Assembly (NCBI GenBank): GCA_022117465.1
Contig: JAHCGZ010000001.1
Coordinates: 62,001 to 126,000, forward strand
Direction: 5' to 3'
DNA length: 64,000 nt
Source of the DNA: Candidatus Nitrosopumilus limneticus
GTDB taxonomy: Archaea; Thermoproteota; Nitrososphaeria; Nitrososphaerales; Nitrosopumilaceae
In this document: one piece after another, positions 7,510 through 18,005 of the stretch
How the letters are laid out: the number at the start of each line of letters is the position of its first letter
Numbering within the stretch: the stretch's first letter is position 1
Notes under the pieces: generated by a model
Told to the model about the DNA's origin: nothing
The model's database searches: none
The model's input: only the letters and a program-made list of their open reading frames with translations
Program-made: the position numbers and the translations under genes

Positions 7510-9011
7510 ATAAAAGCATCCAACCCACTTTTTACTAAGGGATTTTTATTTTTCTCCAAGACTGTAGTCATTTTTGAACCCATAGATTTTGCAGCAGAAA
7601 TTTTTCTCTTACCAATCCAATAATACGTTTCATCGATGGTATCTTTAGCAATTAATATAACTAATTTACCAGTATCTTTTCTTCCAGTTCTACCTCTTCT
7701 TTGAACAAATCGTATTGAGCTTGGAACATTATCATAAAATATTACTTGATTTACTTCTGCAATGTCCAATCCCTCTTCACCGACACGAGTTGCAACCAGA
7801 ACCTGAAATTCACCATCTCTAAATTTTTGTACTACCTCAATCTGTTTTTTTTGTTTTAATCCAGTTTCACCTGCTTTTCCAATTAAAATTCCTGCAGGTA
7901 TGTTCATTTGAATAAGTTGTTTGTAAATCATATCTACAGAGTCACGATAACTAGTAAAAATCAAGGCTTTACCTGGAACAGATTTCAAAATCTCTTTTAA
8001 TTTTAGAATTTTTGAATGTTCTATTCCATTAGATTGTGCTTTTTTTGCAAGAGCCAATGCCTGAGTAAAGTTAGGATCAGTTTCAAAGAGATCCTTTCCA
8101 CCCACACCTTTTTTTTCTTGTGCCCGTTTACAAAATTGTAAAAAAGGAGTAATGCCATGAACTTCAAGAATATTTAGAGCATAATGAATTCGAATTCCAG
8201 AAAACAATGGTTTTGCAGATTTTCTACTTTTAGATAACACAAAGGGTCTCAAGCGCAGTAATGCAGAAAGTGATTGTTGATTATTCAAAGGTAATCCATT
8301 TTTTTCAAGTATATCATATCTTTCATCCAATGCAGATTTCAATAATTTTTGAATAGATTTTAATTCTGGAGGAAGTTCAACATTAATCCATTCAGTATTA
8401 GTTTCTTGTATGTATGGTTTTACATCAGGACTACTTTCATTTCTCTCAGCTACACTTGAAATTCGTAATCTTGTTAAAATTTCAGTAGCCTTTTCTTGTT
8501 CACTAGGTAAAGTTGCAGTCATTCCTAAAAGACGAGTAGATGAATTTTTAAAATGTTCAGCTATACTAGAGTAAGCATAGTCCCCAGTGGTTCTATGAAC
8601 TTCATCAAAAATTACAAGACTGAATTGATTAGACTTGACAATATTATTACCCATGTCATTTCTAGCCACTTCAGGAGTTGCACAAATTATACGACTATTC
8701 CAAAGATCCTTTCGTTTTTCAACTGAATCTTCACCTGTAATCAATACAATATCATCAAAAGTTAAATTTTTTTGTAGAAAATCAAAATGCTGATTAACTA
8801 AAACTCGAGTAGGTGCCAAAAACAAAATTGTTCCAAAGTCCTTTAATAGATATTCTGAAATTACATGTAACGCAATAGTTGTTTTCCCAAGACCAGTAGG
8901 TAAAACAACAATACAGTTTTCATTAATTGCCTGAGCAGCAAGATTAATTTGATAATCTCGTTTTTCAACAGAGTTTTTTTGTATGAATTTTTTATCAATA
9001 TATTCAGTCAA
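7506..9011 (-). CDS. Hef/FANCM-like superfamily 2 helicase without a nuclease domain
   Basis: Motifs VLPTGLGKTTIAL, DEVHR, GMTATLP, QRRGRTGR; ends about 500 aa with no ERKxxxD nuclease motif. Confidence 0.85.
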   Translation of the reverse strand: MTEYIDKKFIQKNSVEKRDYQINLAAQAINENCIVVLPTGLGKTTIALHVISEYLLKDFGTILFLAPTRVLVNQHFDFLQKNLTFDDIVLITGEDSVEKRKDLWNSRIICATPEVARNDMGNNIVKSNQFSLVIFDEVHRTTGDYAYSSIAEHFKNSSTRLLGMTATLPSEQEKATEILTRLRISSVAERNESSPDVKPYIQETNTEWINVELPPELKSIQKLLKSALDERYDILEKNGLPLNNQQSLSALLRLRPFVLSKSRKSAKPLFSGIRIHYALNILEVHGITPFLQFCKRAQEKKGVGGKDLFETDPNFTQALALAKKAQSNGIEHSKILKLKEILKSVPGKALIFTSYRDSVDMIYKQLIQMNIPAGILIGKAGETGLKQKKQIEVVQKFRDGEFQVLVATRVGEEGLDIAEVNQVIFYDNVPSSIRFVQRRGRTGRKDTGKLVILIAKDTIDETYYWIGKRKISAAKSMGSKMTTVLEKNKNPLVKSGLDAFI

Positions 9012-9172
9012 AGGATAAAGAGAAGTTAGAATTTAGGAATTTTATGTTTTGTGTGTAAAAAATACTATGAACAGATCAATAATTAATTAAAAACTCCTAG
9101 GCATAGAATTAGAGAATTTTTGTGGTAATAACAACAAGATAAGTTTAGATAATTAGAAATTAAAAATGCATC

Positions 9173-9247
9173 ATGATTTCCAAGAGCCTGATATTGGGAA
9201 TAACTGCAATAATAGTGGGTGCGATGTTACTTGTTATTACAAGTTAG
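9173..9247 (+). CDS. 24-aa single-TM microprotein candidate
   Basis: MISKSLILGITAIIVGAMLLVITS. Confidence 0.35.
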   Translation: MISKSLILGITAIIVGAMLLVITS

Positions 9248-9264
9248 AAACTAAATCAAAATAA

Positions 9265-9375
9265 TTATTTTAAAACTGTCAAAATTGCACCAGCTATAAT
9301 GCCACCAAGTACAAGAAGAAGCATACTTTTTCCAGAAAATACAGAATCAGTGTATTTACTCCAAGTACCAGTCAT
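9265..9375 (-). CDS. 36-aa single-TM microprotein candidate
   Basis: MTGTWSKYTDSVFSGKSMLLLVLGGIIAGAILTVLK. Confidence 0.45.
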   Translation of the reverse strand: MTGTWSKYTDSVFSGKSMLLLVLGGIIAGAILTVLK

Positions 9376-9474
9376 GATTTGTAAATAATAATTCAATTGA
9401 TTAAGTTTGTGTATAACATAAGAAATTCTCAAAATATGACGTGATACAAATAGAAGTGAAAATAGAGAAAAATC

Positions 9475-9711
9475 ATGCCATTGTTGTGTAAGGTGTGTAA
9501 TGCAAGAAGATTCCCCATTGCATTTCCAGAACTAAGAGATGCACTATGGCTTTGTGAAAAATGTAAAAATTTTGTAAACATTAAGGATGAATTTGTTAGA
9601 GAATGGACTGAAGAAGAAATTAAACAAACTAAATTGAAATTGGAGAGTTTCAATAACGATATAACTATAGGAAAAACACCACAAATTAAAAGACGTGGCG
9701 GGGTAAATTAG
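9475..9711 (+). CDS. zinc-ribbon small protein
   Basis: CKVCNARRFPIAFPELRDALWLCEKCKNF. Confidence 0.65.
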   Translation: MPLLCKVCNARRFPIAFPELRDALWLCEKCKNFVNIKDEFVREWTEEEIKQTKLKLESFNNDITIGKTPQIKRRGGVN

Positions 9712-9753
9712 AAAATATATTGAAATAAATAATTTAACGTTTTTGGTGTTACC

Positions 9754-9948
9754 ATGGTTGTTCTAAATAAAAAAAATATAATTAGAAATATTATGCTTGT
9801 AATTGGCATCATATTTGCAATAGTTTTCAGTATTTCACTAATTAATGATTTAGAATTAGAAACTATTACACAGTGGACAGTGATTGTCATCATATTTTAT
9901 GATTCATTTCCTAATTATTGGAGTAGCACTCAGGATTACTCAAAATAG
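9754..9948 (+). CDS. small membrane protein
   Basis: Two hydrophobic stretches. Confidence 0.45.
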   Translation: MVVLNKKNIIRNIMLVIGIIFAIVFSISLINDLELETITQWTVIVIIFYDSFPNYWSSTQDYSK

Positions 9949-9951
9949 TGC

Positions 9952-10173
9952 TCAAATGTCTTGACCAGTAATTACCCATTCAAGTGTACGAAGTGCACCC
10001 TGATAATATTTCATGGCTGCATCAGGATCAGGTAATGTTGAAACATTAGTCAATCTCTGTTCAATATCCTTTCTAAATACCTCAATTTCTTTTTCAGTTT
10101 TCATAAAGTTCATATTAATTTTTAAAGTATAAATCAATTGTTCATAATATGTCAATTCCTTGCAAATTACCAA
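9952..10173 (-). CDS. hypothetical protein (true start probably internal, MNFMKTEK...)
   Basis: Conserved-looking soluble short ORF; the 5' part overlaps a divergent gene. Confidence 0.5.
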   Translation of the reverse strand: MVICKELTYYEQLIYTLKINMNFMKTEKEIEVFRKDIEQRLTNVSTLPDPDAAMKYYQGALRTLEWVITGQDI

Positions 10174-10364
10174 TTTTAAAAAATATTAGTTATCTTAGCG
10201 GAGCAATGTTTGCATTTTCATTGTTTATTCCGATGATTTCTAAGACACCATCAGAAATGGATACAAGCACATTAACAATTTTATCATTAACTGGAATGAT
10301 TATTTCATTTGCAATAGGAATGAGAATTAGAAAAAAATTAGCAAAAAAAAGTAGAAAATTCTAA
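10149..10364 (+). CDS. small membrane protein
   Basis: Two hydrophobic helices and basic C-terminus. Confidence 0.5.
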   Translation: MSIPCKLPILKNISYLSGAMFAFSLFIPMISKTPSEMDTSTLTILSLTGMIISFAIGMRIRKKLAKKSRKF

Positions 10365-10410
10365 AGTTACTATTGATCGCAAAAAAAATTTTGATTATCG
10401 AGAGCCATAT

Positions 10411-10959
10411 ATGGAACAGACAGACACACTTGCTATGAGTGATTCATTTGAAAGACCAAGTTGGGATGAATATTTTATGCTACAAGCAGAATTAGCAAAA
10501 TTAAGATCTAATTGTATTACTAGGCAAGTTGGTGCAGTAATTGTTAGAGACCACAGACAACTAGCAACAGGGTACAATGGAACTCCGCCAGGAATAAAAA
10601 ATTGTTTTGAAGGCGGATGTAAAAGATGTCAAGATAGAATGGAAGGAAAAATTGAATCAGGAGCAGCACTAGACCGGTGTTTATGTAATCATGCAGAAGC
10701 TAATGCAATAATGCATTGTGCAATTTTAGGGATAGAAGCTGGAGTAAAAGGTGCTATTTTGTATACAACGTTTGTTCCATGCCTTGAATGTACTAAAATG
10801 GCAATTACAATTGGAATTAAGAAATTTGTTTGTTTAGATAAATATCCTGAAACAGATTATGGTTTGTTAAAAGAAGCAGGTGTAGAAATAGTACATTTAG
10901 AAAAAACAAAAATAGCAAAATGGGCCAAAGAACTTTCAGACAAATATGAAAAAAAGTAA
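10411..10959 (+). CDS. dCMP/cytidine deaminase family (ComEB-like)
   Basis: CNHAEANAIMHC and PCLECTKMAI zinc motifs. Confidence 0.9.
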   Translation: MEQTDTLAMSDSFERPSWDEYFMLQAELAKLRSNCITRQVGAVIVRDHRQLATGYNGTPPGIKNCFEGGCKRCQDRMEGKIESGAALDRCLCNHAEANAIMHCAILGIEAGVKGAILYTTFVPCLECTKMAITIGIKKFVCLDKYPETDYGLLKEAGVEIVHLEKTKIAKWAKELSDKYEKK

Positions 10960-10967
10960 GTGATTAA

Positions 10968-13523
10968 ATGCAATCCAAAGTTTCACAAGTAGAAAAAACA
11001 AAAACAATGCTACCATCTATGCTAGTATCTGCAACATATGATGGACCAAATAAATTGGCGGTTCTAAAATTTTACGAACCAACAGAACAAAAATTATTTT
11101 TATTGAAAGATGAAACTGAACATAAACCATATTGTTTTTCAAAATTATCTCCTGACGAATTAGATTTTTTACAAGAAAGAGATGATGTGATAAAAATCGA
11201 AACAGTAAAAAAATATGATTTAATCCAAGATAAAGAAATTGAGATGTCAAAAATTATAGTGGATAATCCGCTTGTAATTGGTGGAAATAATACACAAAGC
11301 ATTAGAAATCAAATTGAAACATGGGAATCAGATATCAAATATTATGAAACTTATCTATATGACAGACAGCTGATTGTAGGAAAATATTATGAAATTACAG
11401 ATGGAGTACTCAAAACACATAATATGCAAATCTCAGATGAAGTAAAACTTGCACTAAAGAGTTTGTTGTGGGATAAAGTAGATAGTAAATGCATGACAGA
11501 TGCTGAAGAGTTTAAAGAATTTATTTCAGAGTGGGCAGATTTACTTAATCAGCCAATTCCAAAAATTAAAAGACTCAGTGTAGATATTGAAGTAGAGTTT
11601 GATCCAGGAAGATTTCCAGATCCAAAATTAGCTGAAAAAAGAATTACAGCCATAGGATTCAAAGGAACTAATGATTTTGATCAAATTTTTGTGCTCAAAA
11701 CACAAGGAACTGAGCAAGGTAATAACGAATTAAAAGAAAACATCAAAGTAACATTCTACGATTTAGATAAAGAAAAAGAAATGATTGCAGACGCATTCAA
11801 AATAATTGAAGAATTTCCATTTGTAGTGACGTACAATGGAGATGAATTTGATTTACCATATTTGTACAATAGAGCAGAAAGATTAGGAATTCAAAATGAA
11901 AATAATCCACTATACATGATGAAAGATTCTGCAACTCTAAAACATGGAGTCCATATTGATTTGTATAGAACTTTATCAAATCGCTCATTTCAAATTTATG
12001 CATTTAGTCAATCATATACAGATTTTTCATTAAACAGTGTATCAAAAGCACTTTTAGGAAAAGAAAAGATAGACTATGGAATAGATTTCAATAAATTATC
12101 ACTTTACCAAACTGCAAATTATTGTTATAATGATGCACAGTTAACTTATGAGCTTACTAGTTTCAATAGTGACCTATTGATGAACTTACTAGTAATCATT
12201 GCAAGAATTGGAAGAATGCCAATTGACGATATTGCTAGAATGGGAGTTTCACAATGGATTAGAAGTTTGTTATATTATGAACATAGGAAAAGAAACGCAC
12301 TCATTCCAAAAAGGGATGAATTAGAAAAAAGAACTGAGGGAGTAATGTCAGATGCAGTAATTAAAGATAAAAAATATCGAGGAGGATTAGTTGTTGAACC
12401 AAAAGAGGGTATACATTTCAAAGTTGTCGTAATGGATTTTGCAAGTCTGTATCCAAGTATAATAAAAATTAGAAACCTATCTTATGAAACAGTTAGATGT
12501 CCCCATCAAGAATGTAAAAAAAATACAGTTCCTCAAACAAACCACTGGACATGTTCTAAAAAAAATGGATTGACGGCTTTAATCATCGGTTCATTAAGGG
12601 ATCTTAGAGTAAATTATTACAAAAGTCTCTCGAAAAAAGAGACGTTAACAGACGAAGAAAAACAACAGTATACTGTAGTTAGTCAAGCACTCAAAGTAAT
12701 TTTAAATGCCAGTTATGGGGTAATGGGTGCAGAAATATTTCCACTATACTTTTTGCCTGCAGCAGAAGCAACAACAGCAGTTGGCAGATATACAATTTTA
12801 GAAACAATCAAAAAATGTGAAGATGCAGGAATTGAAGTTTTGTACGGGGATACTGATTCTCTGTTCGTTAAAAATCCAACTCAAGAACAAATTCAAAAAG
12901 TTATCGAGCAAGCTAAAAAGGATCATGGAGTAGATTTGGAAATCGATAAAACATACAGATATTGTGTATTAAGTAATAGAAAGAAAAATTACTTAGGTGT
13001 TACAGATTCTGGAAAAGTTGATGTTAAAGGATTAACTGGAAAGAAATCTCACACTCCAGCGTTCATTAAAAAATTATTCTATGAATTACTAGATGTTCTA
13101 TCAGTAGTTCAAACAACAGAAGATTTTGTAAAAGCAAAAAAAGAAATTTCTGAAAAAATTGCAGCATGTGGTAAAAAAGTGGAAGGAAAAGAAATTCCAC
13201 TAGAGGATTTGACATTTAATGTAATGCTAAGCAAATCACCATCAGAATACACAAAAACAATACCTCAGCACATTAGAGCAGCTAAACAATTGGAAGGAAT
13301 AAGAGAAATAAAAAAAGGAGATAAAATATCATTCATTAAAACATTAAACAAACCAGGAGTAAAACCAGTAGAATTAGCAAAAAAAGAAGAAATTGATTCT
13401 AAAAAATATATGGAATTTTTAGAAGCAACACTTGAACAAATTACTTCGTCAATGGATTTGGATTTCGATACAATTTTAAGAAAACCAAAACAAACAGGTT
13501 TAGACGAATTCTTTTGGAGTTAA
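10968..13523 (+). CDS. polB: family B DNA polymerase
   Basis: Exo motif SVDIEVEF, DFASLYPSII, KVILNASYGVMG, YGDTDSLFV. Confidence 0.95.
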   Translation: MQSKVSQVEKTKTMLPSMLVSATYDGPNKLAVLKFYEPTEQKLFLLKDETEHKPYCFSKLSPDELDFLQERDDVIKIETVKKYDLIQDKEIEMSKIIVDNPLVIGGNNTQSIRNQIETWESDIKYYETYLYDRQLIVGKYYEITDGVLKTHNMQISDEVKLALKSLLWDKVDSKCMTDAEEFKEFISEWADLLNQPIPKIKRLSVDIEVEFDPGRFPDPKLAEKRITAIGFKGTNDFDQIFVLKTQGTEQGNNELKENIKVTFYDLDKEKEMIADAFKIIEEFPFVVTYNGDEFDLPYLYNRAERLGIQNENNPLYMMKDSATLKHGVHIDLYRTLSNRSFQIYAFSQSYTDFSLNSVSKALLGKEKIDYGIDFNKLSLYQTANYCYNDAQLTYELTSFNSDLLMNLLVIIARIGRMPIDDIARMGVSQWIRSLLYYEHRKRNALIPKRDELEKRTEGVMSDAVIKDKKYRGGLVVEPKEGIHFKVVVMDFASLYPSIIKIRNLSYETVRCPHQECKKNTVPQTNHWTCSKKNGLTALIIGSLRDLRVNYYKSLSKKETLTDEEKQQYTVVSQALKVILNASYGVMGAEIFPLYFLPAAEATTAVGRYTILETIKKCEDAGIEVLYGDTDSLFVKNPTQEQIQKVIEQAKKDHGVDLEIDKTYRYCVLSNRKKNYLGVTDSGKVDVKGLTGKKSHTPAFIKKLFYELLDVLSVVQTTEDFVKAKKEISEKIAACGKKVEGKEIPLEDLTFNVMLSKSPSEYTKTIPQHIRAAKQLEGIREIKKGDKISFIKTLNKPGVKPVELAKKEEIDSKKYMEFLEATLEQITSSMDLDFDTILRKPKQTGLDEFFWS

Positions 13524-13527
13524 AATA

Positions 13528-13812
13528 ATGCAAGTAGATGGAACACTATTAACAATTCTTGGTGTTGCAGCAGGAGTTTTAATTCTAACAGGATGGGTAG
13601 ATCAAATTTACAAAGGTTACAAGTCAAAAAGCCTAAAAGATATGTCAAATTTTTTGATGATATTCATATCTGCAGGGGCAATATTATGGTTAATTTATGG
13701 AGTTGTTGTAGTAGATGTGTTCATTATAGGCACAAATATTGCAGCCATAATACTAATGATTATCATACTATTAATGAAAAAAAGATATGATAAAAAAATC
13801 AATGCATCATAG
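13528..13812 (+). CDS. SemiSWEET/PQ-loop sugar transporter-like protein
   Basis: Three TM helices with GWVDQIYKGYKSKSLKDMSNFLMIFISAGAILWLIYG. Confidence 0.75.
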   Translation: MQVDGTLLTILGVAAGVLILTGWVDQIYKGYKSKSLKDMSNFLMIFISAGAILWLIYGVVVVDVFIIGTNIAAIILMIIILLMKKRYDKKINAS

Positions 13813-13855
13813 TTCAATGAAGAATTAAATAGAATATTGAGATGATCATAAAAAG

Positions 13856-14512
13856 ATGTTTGTAATAAATTGTAAAAACTATGATGAAATATCAGGAGAG
13901 AAAATTAAAAAATTTATAAAAATTGCTGAAAAGGTTTCTAAAAAATATAAAGTAGAAATTGCTGTATCACCACCGCAACATCTAATTGGATTAGTTTCAA
14001 ATAGTACAATTCCAATTTTTGCTCAACATGTAGATGATTCCAAAATTGGAAGCACTACAGGATTTGTAATTCCAGAATTATTAAAAAAATCTAAAGTTAG
14101 TGGATCTTTAATAAATCATAGCGAGCATAGAATTTCAAGTAAGGAAATTGAAAAACTAGTTTTAAAATTAAAAGAATTAAAAATGATTTCAATAGTATGT
14201 GTTAAAGATATTGCAGAGGTAAAGAAGTATATAAAAATAAATCCAGACTTTATTGCAATAGAACCACCAGAGTTAATTGGTTCAGGAAAAGCTGTATCTA
14301 AAGAAAAACCAGAACTCATACAAAAAGCAGCAAGCATTGTAAATAATTCACACAATAAAACAAAATTACTTTGTGGTGCAGGTATTGTTTCAGGAGAAGA
14401 TGTTTCAAAAGCAATAGAGTTGGGATCAAAAGGAATACTAGTTGCAAGTGGAATAATTAAAGCAAAAGATTGGAATAAAATAATTTCTGAATTTGCAAAG
14501 GCATTAGTTTAA
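13856..14512 (+). CDS. tpiA: triosephosphate isomerase, archaeal type
   Basis: FVINCKNY, AQHVDDSKIGSTTGF, INHSEHR, AIEPPELIGSG, LCGAGI. Confidence 0.9.
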   Translation: MFVINCKNYDEISGEKIKKFIKIAEKVSKKYKVEIAVSPPQHLIGLVSNSTIPIFAQHVDDSKIGSTTGFVIPELLKKSKVSGSLINHSEHRISSKEIEKLVLKLKELKMISIVCVKDIAEVKKYIKINPDFIAIEPPELIGSGKAVSKEKPELIQKAASIVNNSHNKTKLLCGAGIVSGEDVSKAIELGSKGILVASGIIKAKDWNKIISEFAKALV

Positions 14513-14539
14513 AAAGCCAAAAAATTTACAAAATTTTGT

Positions 14540-17209
14540 ATGGTAAAAAACAAACCAGTTTATGCATTTGAAGAAGCAGATAGCAAAAAAAGAATGCTTC
14601 TAGGAGGCAAGGGTGCAGGATTAAGTGAAATGACACGCCTAAAATTGCCAGTACCACCAGGATTTACAATCACAACTGAAGTTTGTAACAAGTATTATGC
14701 TAACAATAAAAAACTTCCAAAAGATGTCATGCCTGCAGTAATGAAAAATATTGTAAAAATGGAAAAAAAGACAGGTAAAAAATGGAATTCAACTAAAAAT
14801 CCATTGTTAGTTTCTGTTCGTTCAGGTGCAGCAATTTCTATGCCTGGAATGATGGATACAATTTTGAATTTAGGATTAAATGAAAAAACAGTAGAAGGTT
14901 TTGCAGAGCAAACAAAAAATCCACGATTCTCATGGGATTCATATCGAAGATTCATTCAATTATTTGGAAAAGTAGTTTTTGGAGTAGATGATAAGAAGTT
15001 TGAGCACGTCCTAGATACTGCAAAAGAAATACAAGGTGTAACAGATGACAGTAAATTAAATGTAGAATCGTTAAAAAAAATTGTTTCAGAATATAAAAAA
15101 ATATGTGAAGAACATACAAAAAGAAAATTTCCAGATACCCCTAATGAACAACTAACTCTATCAATTGAAGCAGTTTTTAAAAGTTGGATGGGAGAAAGAG
15201 CAATTGTTTATCGTGAAAAAAATAATATTACAAAAGATATTGCAAACGGAACTGCTGTAAACATTGTTACAATGGTATTTGGAAATATGGGTGATGACAG
15301 TGCAACAGGAGTTGTTTTTACAAGAAATGGTAGTAACGGTAAAAAGGAAATTGAAGGAGAATATCTGATTAATGCACAAGGCGAAGATGTAGTTGCAGGT
15401 GTAAGAACAGGAATGAATATTGAATTATTAAAAAAAGATATGCCAAAATCATATAAAGAATTAAGCAACGCATGCACAAAATTAGAAAAACATTTCAGAG
15501 AACCACAGGACATTGAATTTACAATTGAACAAGGAAAATTTTACTTATTACAAACAAGAACTGCAAAGATGAGTGCAGCAGCGCTAGTAAAAACATCAGT
15601 AGATATGGTTAAAGAAAAATTAATTGATAAAAATAGAGCACTTACAAGAATTCCAGCACAACAATTAGAAGCATTGTTACACAGAACAATGGATGAATCT
15701 AAAATTAAAGATTTTAAGCAACTAGCAAAAGGAATCGCAGCATCACCAGGAGCTGCAAGCGGAATAGTAGTATTTGATGTAAAAAAAGCAATAGAGTTAG
15801 GAGATTCAGGAAAAAAAGTCATCCTAGTACGAAAAGAAACAAAGCCAGAGGACGTTCCAGCATTCTTTTCATCAGAAGGAATTTTGACTAGCCTCGGAGG
15901 AAAGTCATCTCATGCAGCAATTGTATCAAGAGGTATGGGAAAGCCATGCATAGTCGGATGTCCAGAATTAAAAATTGATTACGAAAATAACATTGGAACT
16001 GCAAATGGAATTACAATCAGGGAAGGAGAGACAATTACTATTGATGGAAGTGAAGGCACTGTCTTTATTGGAGAAGTTCCTACCGTAGAACCAAAAGTAA
16101 CAAAAGACTTTGAACAGATTTTGAAATGGGCTCAACAAATTAAAACACTAGGAATTAGAGCCAATGCAGATACTCCAGAAATGGCAAAACTTGCAAGAAA
16201 GTTTGGAGGTCAAGGAATTGGACTATGTAGAACAGAAAGAATGTTCAACGGAAGTGATAGAATAAATCTATTTGTGGAAATGATAATGGCTGAAAATATT
16301 GAAGAAAGAAACAAAATATTAGAAGAATTAGGAAAATTACAAAAAAGTGATTTTATTGAAATTTTAGAAGCAATGGAAGGTTACGAAGTTACAATCAGAT
16401 TACTAGATCCACCATTACATGAATTTCTACCAAATCCTGAAGAGTTAGTTGAAAAAATTCAAAAGTTAGAATCTAATGGAAATACAAATGAAGCAAACAA
16501 GGCAAAAATAATTCTAAAAAGAGCAAGAGAATTAGCAGAAATTAATCCAATGATGGGACATAGAGGAGTCAGAGTAGGAATTACTTATCCAGAAATTTAT
16601 GAAATGCAAATTAGGTCAGTATTTGAAGCATTAGTTGAGTTAACCAAGAAAAAAGTTAAAGCACATCCACAAATCATGATACCACAAATTAGTAGCATTG
16701 CAGAATTAAACCATATTAAAAAAATCTATGATAGAATTAAAAAAGAAACAGAATCAAAATACAAAATGAAATTAAAAATAAATTTCGGAACAATGATAGA
16801 GGTGGTAAGAGCAGCATTAACTGCAAATGAACTTGCAGATACTGCAGAATTTTTCAGTTTTGGAACAAATGATTTAACTCAAGGGACATTTAGTTTTAGC
16901 AGGGAAGATGTTGAAAGTAAGTTCCTACCAGAATACATGGAAAAAGAATTACTAGAAAGAAATCCATTTCAATCAATTGATGTTAACGGTGTAGGCAGTT
17001 TAATTAAAATTGGAATTGCTGCAGGTCGAGCAGTTAGAAAGAATATGGAAGTTGGGATATGTGGAGAACATGGAGGAGATCCAAGTTCTATCAAATTCTG
17101 CCACGGACAGGGACTAAATTATGTAAGTGCGTCGCCACATAGGATACCAATTGCAATAGTTGCAGCAGCCCAAGCTGCAATAGAACAGCCAAAAAGAAAG
17201 AAAAAATGA
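14540..17209 (+). CDS. ppdK: pyruvate, phosphate dikinase
   Basis: GGKGAGLSEM, GGKSSHAAIVSRGMGKPCIVG, GICGEHGGDPSS. Confidence 0.95.
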   Translation: MVKNKPVYAFEEADSKKRMLLGGKGAGLSEMTRLKLPVPPGFTITTEVCNKYYANNKKLPKDVMPAVMKNIVKMEKKTGKKWNSTKNPLLVSVRSGAAISMPGMMDTILNLGLNEKTVEGFAEQTKNPRFSWDSYRRFIQLFGKVVFGVDDKKFEHVLDTAKEIQGVTDDSKLNVESLKKIVSEYKKICEEHTKRKFPDTPNEQLTLSIEAVFKSWMGERAIVYREKNNITKDIANGTAVNIVTMVFGNMGDDSATGVVFTRNGSNGKKEIEGEYLINAQGEDVVAGVRTGMNIELLKKDMPKSYKELSNACTKLEKHFREPQDIEFTIEQGKFYLLQTRTAKMSAAALVKTSVDMVKEKLIDKNRALTRIPAQQLEALLHRTMDESKIKDFKQLAKGIAASPGAASGIVVFDVKKAIELGDSGKKVILVRKETKPEDVPAFFSSEGILTSLGGKSSHAAIVSRGMGKPCIVGCPELKIDYENNIGTANGITIREGETITIDGSEGTVFIGEVPTVEPKVTKDFEQILKWAQQIKTLGIRANADTPEMAKLARKFGGQGIGLCRTERMFNGSDRINLFVEMIMAENIEERNKILEELGKLQKSDFIEILEAMEGYEVTIRLLDPPLHEFLPNPEELVEKIQKLESNGNTNEANKAKIILKRARELAEINPMMGHRGVRVGITYPEIYEMQIRSVFEALVELTKKKVKAHPQIMIPQISSIAELNHIKKIYDRIKKETESKYKMKLKINFGTMIEVVRAALTANELADTAEFFSFGTNDLTQGTFSFSREDVESKFLPEYMEKELLERNPFQSIDVNGVGSLIKIGIAAGRAVRKNMEVGICGEHGGDPSSIKFCHGQGLNYVSASPHRIPIAIVAAAQAAIEQPKRKKK

Positions 17210-17246
17210 TACAATTTAAAACACAATAAAATCCAGTATAGTTAAA

Positions 17247-17804
17247 TTGCTTCCAAGAATTGATTCCATAAAACAAATTAGACTAAAAATTGGCATAACA
17301 CAAAAAAAACTTGCAATAATGACAGGTGTAAGCACATCAATGATTAATCAAATCGAATCAGGAACCAGCCAACCAAGTTATAATACTGCAAAAAAAATAT
17401 TTGAAAATTTAGCAAAGCTAGAGGGAGAATCATCATCACACACTGCAGGTGACTTTTGTAGTAAGGATATAATAAAATTAAAACCAACAAACACACTACA
17501 TGATGCAATTAAAAAAATGCACGAATTATCAATTAGTCAAATTCCAGTTTTTGATAATTCTACAATAGTCGGAGTAATATCTGAAGATGGGATTGTAAAA
17601 CATTTGGCAGATGTAGGAGAGGCACAATTAAAAAAATCAAAACTTGCAGATACAATGGATTCAGTACCACCAATTGTAGATTGGGATACACCAGCAAATG
17701 TACTTGTACCGTTAATTAGATATTCAAAGTGTATTTTAGTTACAAAAAATTCAAAAATTGTAGGAATTATTACAGCATCAGATACTCTAAAGATGATGGA
17801 ATAA
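17247..17804 (+). CDS. XRE-family HTH regulator with two CBS domains
   Basis: RLKIGITQKKLAIMTGVSTSMINQIESGTSQPSYNTAKKIF plus CBS repeats (ISQIPVFDNSTIVGVISEDGI; IVGIITASDTLKMME). Confidence 0.85.
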   Translation: MLPRIDSIKQIRLKIGITQKKLAIMTGVSTSMINQIESGTSQPSYNTAKKIFENLAKLEGESSSHTAGDFCSKDIIKLKPTNTLHDAIKKMHELSISQIPVFDNSTIVGVISEDGIVKHLADVGEAQLKKSKLADTMDSVPPIVDWDTPANVLVPLIRYSKCILVTKNSKIVGIITASDTLKMME

Positions 17805-18005
17805 TTTAATATTTTAAATAAAATATATTTTACTCAAAATTATCTCATCAAACTATTTTATCAATATTTAAAACTTAATGATAAGAATTTCATCAACTAT
17901 TCTGAAAATTAAAAAACCATTATTGACAAAAAAGTGTAAATATTTTTAATTTTAAAATAGCTCAAAAGTATAATGAGATAACCTATCCATCATATACTAT
18001 AATTT

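Noticed and set aside
10664-10672. Other GCACTA/TAGTGC matches inside genes (e.g. 10664, 11445, 30106, 33708, 46746, 59570, 61510)
   Set aside because: They lack the TTR prefix and lie within coding sequence, so they are not counted as regulon boxes.
15161-15822. Minus-strand ORFs within ppdK (and similar shadow ORFs in polB, tpiA, dppBC, pstB)
   Set aside because: Antisense to strongly supported genes and without domain-like content.
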